From Primula veris (taxonomy: Eukaryota > Streptophyta > Magnoliopsida > Ericales > Primulaceae), in assembly GCA_963682055.1 (NCBI GenBank), contig OY821741.1, forward strand, positions 27,164,711 through 27,228,710: DNA of 64,000 bases. Reading direction: 5' to 3'. Shown here piece after piece: positions 31,111-41,183 of the stretch. Within the stretch, counting starts at the first letter, position 1. Every line of letters starts with the position of its first letter. The notes under the pieces are model-generated. The model saw nothing but the letters and a program-made list of their open reading frames with translations, was not told the DNA's origin and did not search any database. The translations under genes and the position numbers were made by a program.

Positions 31111-31889
31111 TTTGAATCTGCATAACCCATTATTACCTATTAATATACTACATTCCTGAAGGTTATAAAGTTGTGTAAAACTGGATGAGCTGTATTGAAA
31201 AAGCTCTGAAATTTAGTGACTGTTTTGTTTAATATAGAGGGCCATTTGATACGAAGATGCTATATTTGTTGAATAGGTACTAATAATGGACTAAGATCTC
31301 TCACTGCTTACACAAAGATATTTTGTTTATCCATTAGTTGACAAGTTTAGAACTGAATACGCAGCCGGATGGCAGCAGAACGAGTTAAAACTTAGTTAAA
31401 ACTGGGACCCGTACTATGATCTGACTGAATATAAAATAAATAAGACGCAGCTTTAAAATCCCCTTTATTGAGATTATCATGCTACATAAAGTGTCAATCC
31501 ATCACTAAGAAAGAAAAACTAATCGATATTTCTTGGAAGAGAATTATCTTTGCATTATAAGCTCCTCTATACAGTATCAAATCTCAGTTAAAACTGAATG
31601 GTGAATGTGGTCTGTTAATGTGCCAAGTTCTGTATTATTTAAAGTTTTCCTCTGTGCTAGGAGTTATTTTCTGCAAGATATTATTTGGTATACGTGCCTT
31701 TAATCACTCAAATATAGTTGTCATTTTTTTGGGTCAAAAACTAAAATTATGGTAGTTTCAGAATTTCAATGAAATTTGTTTGATAAGGATCAATTTGTTT
31801 TAAAATAAAAGGAAATTCTGTCCTATTTTGTTACAACTTGATGGTTTATATAGGATGTATTGCCTTTGCTCGTTATCTAAAATCTATTT
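31111..31889 (+). other. Unassigned downstream region of copia element 2
   Basis: No coding frame. CAGTTAAAACTGAATGG (31589) and AGTTAAAACTGGG (31391) echo the near-palindromes in this element's LTR, which suggests part of the block belongs to the element. No LTR start (TGTTAGGACC) is found, so the 3' LTR is missing or diverged. Confidence 0.4.
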
Positions 31890-32981
31890 TGATTTGATGT
31901 CACTGATTGTTTCATCTGTAAAAATGAAGGTTGTTGGTGCTAAAGAGGCAGAAAACAAAGAAGATAAAACCAATGATCAACGAGATGGTTTTTTTGATAA
32001 GTGAATAACTAATTTAACAGATAAAACGGAATTTTCTCTTCCCTCAATTTAGTTTCTTGTTAGTGCTTATGCAGTTCTTAATCTTCACAATATCATTTAT
32101 CATGCCTGAGTTTTGAAAGTGACCTTTACGTGCTCTATATTTTTTTTTTTTTTAAGAGAATAATTACAGATAGAGTTGTCAGTTTTTTTTTCTTTAAATC
32201 AATCCCTTAAACTTTTAGTAATGCATGCACGTGTTATTCAAATTCCGCTCGCTACTTTGGTATAATTTTTTGCAAACTTCCAATGAAGGGAAGTCTTTGG
32301 TTTTCTCATACATTTACATAAATACTCTTTTGATATAATATTTACTTTATTGCTTATACGCTTTTCATTTTTCTACGTGCTTGTTATCATGGGTACGAGG
32401 ATGCTTTACGATTTGATTTGATTACGTGATCATTAATTTTCTAGTTTTCTTACTAGGCAAGTCCGAATTCCCAAAGTAAATTAATTGCATATGCTTGATA
32501 TAGAGAATTTTATTATCTTAAATAACTTTTGCCCATTCATTCATCAATCAGTACTTTTTCCCTAATTGGTGTAAGCATTTTCGATTTGATTATGTAGTAT
32601 GTCATTATTAAAATCCCTTATATTTGATTATTAAAACTGACACATCAGTATTTCTTATGTTTGTGTTGCATTACTCAGTATGTAGTCAGTTGGAACAAAG
32701 AATCTAGAAAATGGATGTGTTATGCAGTATATTGCCAAATGCTGGTATATATACCAGCACCGTGTGCTCACAATTTTAAGTAGCTTCACAAAATTCTATT
32801 ATAGAAAAGTCTGTGGCAGAACTCAATGGAACTGAAAAATTAAAAAAGTTGATCTTCTCTATCATAATTAGGAGGCAATTAACTTGGTAGTATTGTTTAA
32901 TAGATTAAGTTGTGGATCCTCTGGTTGTGCCTATTGGTTTCGTTTGATCTTTTGATATAATTTATCGTAAACTTCCAATAA
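31890..32981 (+). repeat. Duplicated host segment, copy A (left part)
   Basis: It aligns with 57015-57760 in order: a short frame starting MKVVGA with an acid-rich continuation, GCATGCACGTGTT, TTGCAAACTTCCAAT, CTTGTTATCATGG, GAGGATGCTTTACG, ACTAGGCAAGTCCGAATTCC and ATATGCTTGATATAGAGAAT. Copy A continues after the Tekay insertion at 44709. The MKVVGA piece could be a last exon plus 3' UTR of an unrecognised gene. A sub-part (32530-32620) recurs at about 49025-49110. Confidence 0.65.
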
Positions 32982-32986
32982 TCAAG

Positions 32987-34856
32987 TGTCACGCCCCAAG
33001 ATCCGCAAAACACGAACATCAAGGTGTGACCTTTTGAACAAAAGGAAAAAGAACCTGCTGGTACAAAATTTAAGTTTTAAAAGAAAAGACTTGCGAGCTA
33101 AAGGAACAATTAAACAATTAAATAAAAATGTTTGCCAAATACGGCTACAAGACAATAAGGTTTGAAAAGATTTATAAAAGAAACAAACGAAACTAATTTC
33201 CCCGTAGGCTACAACCTCAAAAGTGATCTAAGTAAAAAGAAAGCGAAATCCCCGAACCCATGTGATGCATTGCAATAGCCCTTATCCAAACGTCTCAACC
33301 TAAGTTGTACCTGAAAGACAAAACTGTAACGGTGAGTCCCACGCACATACATAGATGGGACGGCGCCATACAAGATACCGTCACTTCATCCCCTAAATGC
33401 AAGAACTCACAAACAACAACTACGATAACAACGTATAAAAAGAAATATAATAACATCGTACAACGAAATAAATTAAGTAACTCCAACACACATCTATAAC
33501 AAACATGGACCTCTCATGCCACCTACTCCAGTCCGTAAGGTAGGTCATTCCCTATACCCCTCGGCCGTCTTATATCCCCGGTATAGGAAGAGACATAGAC
33601 CATTGCTAACATAAAAATAGATTTAAAGTGCGCACTTGAACCTCTCACGTCACTCGTCCTAGTCCGTAAGACGAGTCATTCCCTATACCCCTCGGCCGTC
33701 TTATGTCCCCGGTATAGGAAGAGACATACACCATTGCTAACATAAAAATAAATAAAGTGCACACTAGGACCTCTCACGCCACTCGTCCCAGTCCGTAAGA
33801 TGAGTCATTCCCTATACCCCTCGGCCGTCTTATGTCCCCGGTATAGGAAGAGACATTGACCATTGCTAACAAATAAATAAATCACAAGGCCTCGGCCATT
33901 GATATTCAACCATTCAATTATCACATTCTCATACGTCACTTTAACGTAATTCAACATAACACATAAGCATAAGTACTAGATTCACAACTAGCCAAACAAG
34001 TCCAACAACATAAAATCTCATTCAGGCATTTTAACAAATACCTTGTATGCATAAACTACAACTGTCATTCAGGCATTTTAACAAATACCTTGTATGCATA
34101 AACTACAACTCATCTTTATTCAACAATAAATTACCCAATTTCATCAACAACTATAATATCACATAATCAACACATGAAAACACGCAAACCCATCCATATT
34201 CTCATTAATTCGAAATTAATATATCTAAATTCCCAACTTCTCCAATTCAAATAAGTGAATTAAAAGTGCAACAAATAAAACTCAATTAACAATTTAAGAA
34301 CATAATTAAGATAAAAGGAAAAACCCCCAATTTAAAATAAACGCAAGACCTAACCCTAACATACACCATCGTCTAGTCGCAATGGATAACCCCCGTTACC
34401 TTAGCGCATAGAGGAGATGCTTCCGAAAAGAATCCGCTAACGTGGTTTCTTCTTCTTCTTCCTAAGCTTTGAAATCTCTCTTTTCTCTCTTTTTCTCTCT
34501 TTTCTCTCTTGCTTTAGGTTTACTGTTTTAAAAAGTTGGCTGAAAAGAGGTTTAGAAAAACTGTTTTGAGAGAGTTTGGGGAAGCGAACTATTTGGTCCC
34601 CAAAGTTCTAAAAGTTAATTCTTAATCAAATTTATTACTTTACTGCTAAAAAATAACCTATCTTTAGAAACAAAATTATTGGGTCTTTTTTATTTATTAA
34701 ATTAGTAACAAGTTTTAAAAATAAAGTTTTTCGGAAGAGTTTCGGTTTTTGGCTAAAAATTAGTCGAGTGACCGGTTTTTGATAAAATTTGTATAAAACG
34801 TTTTTGGATAAATTAAATCGTAAATAAAACCATTTATAAAAATACGGGATGTTAGA
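32987..34856 (-). repeat. 3' LTR of the Tekay element
   Basis: 1870 bp. It contains three tandem units of about 120 bp (roughly 33506-33880), each with CCCCTCGGCCGTCTTAT and a variable stem-loop. A 54 bp direct repeat with CATTCAGGCATTTTAACAAA occurs at 34020-34110. Ends are defined by comparison with 40577-44703. Confidence 0.88.
33506..33880 (-). repeat. Triplicated LTR unit with variable-stem hairpin
   Basis: Each unit has the loop CAGTCCGTAA (TAGTCCGTAA in the second) between complementary arms. Unit 1 uses ACCTAC/GTAGGT (33521-33526, 33540-33545). Units 2 and 3 use ACTCGTC with GACGAGT or GATGAGT (33652-33676, 33781-33805). The two stem types differ at several positions yet both pair. 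The same arrangement recurs at 43352-43720 and in the solo LTR at 54470-54751. Confidence 0.75.
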
Positions 34857-35285
34857 ACTAACCCTACTTAAAAGAATTTCATCCCAAAATTTCCTCTCTA
34901 AACAATTATACCCAGAAATTATAAACTTTAATAAATAAGCCAATAAAATTTAAACGTACAATTCGTGTCATAATTCAAGAAATAAAATACGCAGGGTTCA
35001 CAACCCGCAACAAGTCCATAACTCAAGTACATGAACAACATGTAAAAATCTCAAATAAGATAAACACCTATATACAATATCAAACAGAATAAAAGGCAAC
35101 AACTCAACAACTCCAAAACGTCCCCAAGACTCAATGTACGGGTCTTTCTAGTAAACTAAACTCTAATAAAATAAACTCCAACTCTAATAAAATAAACTCC
35201 AACTCTAGGCGTTACAACCCTTCCCCGATAAAGAAATTTCGTTCCGAAATTTGAAAACATCTAAACAAAAGTACCTAAAGAAAGC
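34857..35285 (-). other. 3' untranslated region of the Tekay element
   Basis: Between chromodomain and 3' LTR. No frame of note. The 102-codon minus frame at 34635-34943 overlaps the LTR and has no recognised domain. A clear polypurine tract is not conserved. Confidence 0.5.
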
Positions 35286-35696
35286 ATGAGGTCAGGATAC
35301 TTCATCTTCATCTCATCCTCGCGTTCCCAAGTTGCCTCCTCGGCCCCATGGTGTTTCCAAACCACTTTTACCATTCTAATTGTTTTTCCTCGAAGTTCCT
35401 TCTCTTGCACGTCGATAATCCTCGTAGGTCATATCTGCACTAACCTCAATGTCCTCAAAGTCCACCATGTGTGAAGGGTCGTGATGATACTTTTTCAACA
35501 TTGACACATGGAACACCGGGTGAACCCCCACCAACTTTGGTGGCAAGTCCAACCGGTATGCAACTTCTCCAACTCGGTCCACGATCTCAAATGGTCTGAT
35601 AAATCTCGGGCTCAACTTCCCTTTTGAGCCAAACCTCATAATCCCCTTCCTTGGCGAAACTCGCAAAAATACTTGATCCCCCTTTTTGAACTCCAA
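35286..35696 (-). pseudogene. Integrase C-terminus and chromodomain of the Tekay element
   Basis: The frame 35376-35696 has GDQVFLRVSPRKGIMRFG and KLSPRFIRPFEIVDRVGEVA, the GPF/Y module, then HPVFHVSMLKKYHHDPSH. A frameshift near 35420 moves the chromodomain to another frame, where VVWKHHGAEEATWERED is readable (family pattern V-x-W-x-x-x-x-x-E-E-A-T-W-E-x-E). The chromodomain directs integration to histone-marked chromatin in this lineage; here it could not be translated in frame. Confidence 0.8.
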
Positions 35697-35803
35697 AGGT
35701 CTCCTCCTCTTATCTGCATAACTCTTTTACCTACTCCGAGCCGTCTCAAGCCTTTGTCGAATTAACTTAATCTTTTTTGTTGTTTCTTGAATCAATTGCG
35801 GTC

Positions 35804-36565
35804 CTAACACAGTTCCGCTTCTCCCACCTCGGTCCAACACACCGGAGACCTACACGGCCGCCCGTATAAAGCCTCGAAAGGTGCCATGCCAATACTGGCT
35901 TGAAAGCTATTATTATACGCAAACTCCACTAAGGGTAGATGGATCTCCCAGCCTCCCTTGAAGTCATTCACACATGCGTGCAACATATCCTCTAGCACTT
36001 GGATAGTCCGCTCCAATTGTCCATCCGTTTGGGGATGAAATGCCGTACTCATTGTCAACTTGGTCCCTAAGGCATTTTGCAATGCGCCCCAGAACCTCAA
36101 CACAAACCTTGCGTCTCGATCCGATACTATCGAAATCGGTACCCCATGAAGTCTAACAATTTCCTTCACATACTTTCGTCCCATTTCCACTGAGTTCCTC
36201 ATCTTAATTGCAATGAAGTGTGCGGATTTGGTCAAACAGTCAACCACAACCCACACAGCGCCATTCCCACTTACCGATTTAGGTAAGTTGATCACAAAAT
36301 CCATTGCTATCCTTTCCCACTTCCATTCTGCCACCGGTAAAGGTTGGAGCATACCCGCCGGTCTTTGGTGTTCCGCTTTCACTTGCTGGCAAGTTAGACA
36401 CCTGCTAACATATGAAGCTACATCTCGTTTCATTCCGGGCCACCAAAATTGTCTCTTCGCATCGTGATACATTTTCGTCCCGCCGGGATAAACGGCTAAT
36501 AGGGAGTGGTGAAACTCCTTTAATACCTCGTTCCTCATGTTTTCTGTCACATAAGTCCTTCCCAT
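35804..36565 (-). pseudogene. Integrase of the Tekay element
   Basis: A 253-codon frame. The zinc-binding part has [11 protein letters not shown] with CLTCQQVK. The catalytic core has AMDFV for the first Asp, SDRDARF for the second and [11 protein letters not shown] for the Glu. All three catalytic residues are visible in a frame without stops. It ends [14 protein letters not shown], after which a stop near 35804 separates it from the C-terminal module. Confidence 0.86.
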
Positions 36566-36568
36566 AAA

Positions 36569-37288
36569 TCATAGTCCTCCATTGGTTCCTTTCGTCCAAC
36601 CATCTAATCCTTCGCTCGAACTCATCTGTTTCTCATAGTCCTCCACTTTCTCGTCCCCATCTTGTGCTTCCAGAACCCTACTCACAAGTTCCGATTGTAC
36701 CACTATTGTGTACAGGGTCCCCACATCAACATGTCCTAACTCCAAGTTGAACTCGTTCACCTTTCCCATCATCCTCCATTCCTCGATCGCCACATGCGCT
36801 AAGGTCGCATGGGACTTTCGACTCAAAGCATCCGCCACTACATTGGCCTTTCCCGGATGATAGTGCAATTCATAGTTGTACTGTTCCAAATATTCCATCC
36901 ATCGCCGTTGTCGCATATTTAGATCACGTTGCGTAAAAATATGCCCTAATCTCTTGTTATTCGAGAACACTTCGAACTTTTCCCCGAACAGATAATGCCT
37001 CCATATCTTCAACGCATGAACTATTGCCGCTAGCTCTAGGTCATGAGTCGGATAGTTCTTTTCGTGAATTTTTAGTTGTCACGAAGCATATGCGATAACC
37101 TTTCCGTCTTGCATCAAGACGCAACCCAAACCTTCCTTCGAAGCATCGCAATACACTTGGTAACCCTTCCCTTGCTCGGGAATAACTAGTATGGGGGAAC
37201 TAGTCAACCGCTTCTTGAGCTCTAGGAAAGCTTCCTCGCAAGCCTCAGTCCACACGAACTTCACCCCTTTATTGGTAAGGTGAGTCAT
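36569..37288 (-). pseudogene. RNase H of the Tekay element
   Basis: The frame 37079-37288 gives FVWTEACEEAFLELKKRL and YQVYCDASKEGLGCVLMQDGKVIAYAS (first catalytic Asp in CDAS). A stop at about 37079 separates it from [22 protein letters not shown] (where T-D-H-K has become SNNK, losing a catalytic Asp), [34 protein letters not shown] frameshift near the end shortens the link to integrase. Confidence 0.84.
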
Positions 37289-37324
37289 TGGAGTCGCTAA
37301 CTTCGAGAAATCCTTGACGAACCG

Positions 37325-37921
37325 TCAATAGTATCCCGCTAAACCCAAGAAACTTTGAATCTCGAACACATTCTTCGGTTGTGCCCATTTCGAAACCGCC
37401 TCAATTTTTGTCGTGTCCACATTTCCCCCTTCTTCCGAGATCATATGTCCAAGAAATTTCACCTCATTTAGCCAAAACTCACATTTGCTAAATTTTCCGT
37501 AAAGTTGGTGCTCTCTCAGCGTGAGCAACGGTAAACGGAGATGCTCCTCATGTTCCTCTCTTGAACTCGAGTAAATCAAGATATCGTCGATGAAGACCAC
37601 CACGAACTTATCGAGATACTCCTTAAAGATCCGGTTCATTAACTCCATAAATGCCGCCGGCGCATTAGTTAACCCGAATGGCATGACCACAAACTCATAG
37701 TGACCATACCGGGTCCTAAAGGCCGTTTTCGAAATATCCTCATCCTTCACCCTCAATTGGTGATAGCCTGATCGCAAGTCGATTTTTGAAAAGAACATCG
37801 CTCCCTTCAGTTGGTCAAACAAATCATCAATTTGAGGTAGTGGGTACTTATTCTTAATAGTCACCCTATTTAACTTTCGATAGTCGATGCACGTCCTCAT
37901 CGATCCATCCTTCTTTTGCAC
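37325..37921 (-). pseudogene. Reverse transcriptase of the Tekay element
   Basis: A 198-codon frame with the complete palm: [80 protein letters not shown] (the F-I-D-D active site) and [12 protein letters not shown]. The upstream thirty residues are split off by a frameshift at about 37940, and a stop after SFLGLAGYY precedes the connection domain. Confidence 0.87.
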
Positions 37922-37958
37922 GAATAAGGCCGGTGCAGCCCACGGTGACGTACTCCGC

Positions 37959-39041
37959 CTAATAAACCCCTTTCTCCAGCAGTTCCTCTAAATGCTTACT
38001 TAACTCTTTTAACTCAGCCGGTGCCAATCGGTATGGGGAAATGGCTATGGGTTCCGTTCCTGGCACCAAATCGATAGAAAAATCTAAGTCTCTCTTCGGT
38101 GGTAACCCAGGTAGATCCTTCGGAAACACATCTCTAAAATCGTCCACTACGTGTGGCCACATTTCCACTTTCTCGTCGTTATCCACTATCGAGAGACTAG
38201 CCAAAAGACAAGACAGGTTGCCCACAACCCGCTTGGAATAATAAGGAATAGAAGAAAGGGTAGCGTCCCTTTCCCCACGAAAGAAAATCTCATCTCCGAA
38301 TAAAGTTGTAAGGAAAACTTTTCGTCGAACACAATCGATGAAAGAGTTGAAATGAACCAACCAGTCCATTCCAAGTATCACGTCGAACCCCGACATCTTT
38401 ATAACAACTAAATCAAATATAAACACATGGTCCGCGACCACCATCTCACAAGACCGACACACTCGGTCCAACACAACTCGACCCCCAACAGGAGTCTCTA
38501 CAACAATCGGGTTCTCTAGAACCCCAATTTCTAACGACAAAGACTCAACTAGACTTCTATATATAAAAGAACGCAAAGCTCCCGTATCGAAAAGAACATG
38601 TGCCCAAGATGAGCACACAAGAACCATACCTTGTACATTTGCCGGGTCTCCTTGGTTTGGCAACTGTGGCAAGGCATATAGACGAGCTTGAGCTGGTGGG
38701 TATCCTTGCGGTCCTCGATTTCCCCCATAATTTCCTCGGTTCCCGAGGCCTTGATGGCCTCCTCGGTAGTTCCCACGGTTTTCCCCTCCTTGGTCGTTAC
38801 CTCGGAACCCTCCCCCTTGGTTCCCAGGTAATTGGTATTGTGCCACAAATTCTGGTCTTCTTGGTGGTGGTGGTGGCAACCTAGGTTGGTTAAAGGGCCG
38901 GTTGGTGTCGATTCTTCCTTGTCCCCCAGGACAAACCCTTGATGTATGTCCAAATTGGTTGCATGTCCTACATTGGACTCTAGGGCATTCGAATTGTCGA
39001 TGGTTCATGTCTCTACAATGGAAACACGCTCCCCTCATCAC
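37959..39041 (-). pseudogene. Gag zinc knuckles and aspartic protease of the Tekay element
   Basis: A 360-codon frame. Two zinc knuckles are near the start: CFHCRDMNHRQFEC (second position irregular) and CRTCNQFGHTSRVC. A Gly/Arg/Asn/Pro-rich linker follows, then the retropepsin: AHVLFDTGALRSFI (active-site D-T-G) and DVILGMDWLVHF. It ends with DVFPKDLPGLPPKRDLDFSIDL and [20 protein letters not shown], the approach to RT. A stop at 37959 interrupts before RT. Confidence 0.86.
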
Positions 39042-39071
39042 GACGTTTGTCGGTAGTGGATTAAAACCCCT

Positions 39072-39554
39072 CTATCCTCTGCCCTGTTGTGGAAAACACG
39101 AATTATTCGCCATATCCCAAGTCCGCTTCTTCTCTTCCCGCGGAGCATTTCCGGTTTTCGACTTCTCCAAGATTCTCTGGCTATGGAGTAGAGCTCCTTC
39201 CACAGCTTGAGTCGATTTTACCAACTCGTTATAGTTGACATGGCGGGCCGATGCCAATTGCAATGAGATGGTCGGGTTCAGCCCCTTCATGAATCTCCTA
39301 CATTTTTCCGCACCCCCGAGAACCGAGTCTGGGGCATACCTCGAGAGTGAGGTAAACTTTAGCTGGTATGCTTGAACGGTCATACCCCCTTGATATAGTT
39401 CATCGAACCGCCTCCTCATTTCATCCTTATAAGAATCAGGAAGAAACTGTCGATTGAACAATTCAATAAATTCATTCCAGTCGATGTTGGTTAAGTCGTA
39501 ATAGCCATGACTACAAACATTTAAAACCGACACTTTAGTTGTCTTACTCGACAC
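39072..39554 (-). pseudogene. Gag capsid fragment of the Tekay element
   Basis: The recognisable part begins DWNEFIELFNRQFLP and runs through QLKFTSLSRYAPD, KCRRFMKGLNPTI to the knuckle side, the retrotransposon gag domain. The first 20 residues (MSSKTTKVSVLN) do not look like gag. The N-terminal 100 or more residues of the usual protein are missing, replaced upstream by repeat-rich sequence. Confidence 0.75.
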
Positions 39555-40576
39555 TACTACTCATACATGTATATTCATACATGATAAAAGCTTGTTTTAC
39601 TTATTAATCACTTTATCAAACTTTCTAAGGTTCAAAATCATAGAGTACTGAAATACGAAGTCAACGGTTCAAGCGGAATCAAATTCGGAGTAAAAACGAA
39701 GGAGTTATAAACGTTTGAAGTATAGCGAGAAAACCGCAAAATTTGCCAGAAAACGACCAATCGTTTTTGACAAAACGACCGGTCGTTTTGGTCAAAATCT
39801 GACCCGAGAGGTCAGAAAAAGACGACTGGTCGTTTTTGACAAAACGACCGATCGTTTTGGTCAAAAACTGACCAGAGAGGTCTGAAAAATGTGACCGATG
39901 GAAATAATACTTAAAAAAAAACGACCAATTGTTTTTCTGCTGAAAATAATGATTCAAAAACGTAAAATTCCTCAACACTTTAATTCCTTACAAGGAACAT
40001 ATCACGCAACTACATCATTTTAGTCCCCAACATTTCAACATCCATTCGCATAAAAAGTTCATTACCACACAAGTTAATAATTTAAAAACACTCTACATAA
40101 AACCATCAACTTCACAATTCTCGCACTCTAATAGTTCGCTGCTACTCGACATGCAAACTTATACCTCATACACACTATATCAATCTACACACGCATACAA
40201 AGAACACAAAAGTGTGAGGGATACCCATCACAATACGTTATCCTAAAGCACCCGAGCGTCCTCGCATACTCTAGAACTCCACTTCGCTAAGATATTCCTT
40301 CACACATACCGATGAGGATCCACCCACTAGTTTGGCGAGCCGGGATCAACAAGCGTCCTTATTGTCCACAACTTGCCTCGCATGTGGACTTTCCTTTCAT
40401 CAACTACCACTATATTCTATCTACATGTCTTAAGCTAAATGAAACGCCCGTTTTAGAAAAAGTTTGAGTTTTTGGAAAAGTTTTGTGAAAATGATACGAT
40501 GGATCTTGGTCCAATGGTTACCCATCTTCCCGTCATCCCAAAGTATACAAGAACCTGGTTAGCTCTGATACCAACT
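39555..40576 (-). other. 5' leader of the Tekay element with a 69 bp tandem duplication
   Basis: It contains a perfect 20 bp palindrome built from CAAAACGACC and GGTCGTTTTG (39771-39790). A second copy 69 bp away (39840-39859) has one changed pair. The duplication spans roughly 39760-39898. The right end has AGCTCTGATACCAAC (40561-40575), the initiator-Met primer-binding site on the minus strand. Confidence 0.7.
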
Positions 40577-41152
40577 TATCACACCCCAAAATCCGTAAAC
40601 ACGGATATCAAGGCGTGACCTTTTTAAACAAAAGGAAAAAGGAACCTGTTGGTACAAAATTTACTGTTAAAAGAAAAAGACTAGCGGGCTAAAGGAACAA
40701 TTAATCAATTAAATAAAAATATTTGCCAAACGCGGCTACAAGACAAAATGGTTTAACAGATTTGTAGAAAAAGAATGCCAAACGAATAGTTTGCCCGTAG
40801 GCTACAACCTCGAAAATGGTCTAACTAAAAGAATGCAACTGAAAGAAGCCCCGAACCCATGTGATGCATTGCAACAGCCCTTATCCAAACTTCTCAACCT
40901 AAGTTGTACCTGAAAGACAAAACTGTAACTGTGAGTCCCACGCAAATACATAGACGGGATGTAACGACTCGGAAATTTTGGGTATTTATTATTTATTTGT
41001 ATTATTTTTCTAAAATGATATTAATGTATTGTGTAATTGTATATATGTGAAATAAATAATGTAGTAATGTCTTATGTAACAATAATATTGGGTTATATTT
41101 GTAATTAGTAATAACTATATGGGCTAGACTAGTAATTAAATAAGCTAATACC

Positions 41153-41183
<31 letters not shown>

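Noticed and set aside
33506..33880. Regularly spaced repeats resembling a CRISPR array
   Set aside because: Units are about 120 bp and almost identical throughout, lie inside a plant LTR and have no unique spacers or cas genes.
34350..34375. CCTAACCCTAAC as an interstitial telomere tract
   Set aside because: Fewer than two units and shared by the partner LTR; no array.
38041..39210. Several plus-strand frames across the Tekay gag-protease region
   Set aside because: All are antisense to gag and protease, whose zinc knuckles and D-T-G motif are clear on the minus strand.
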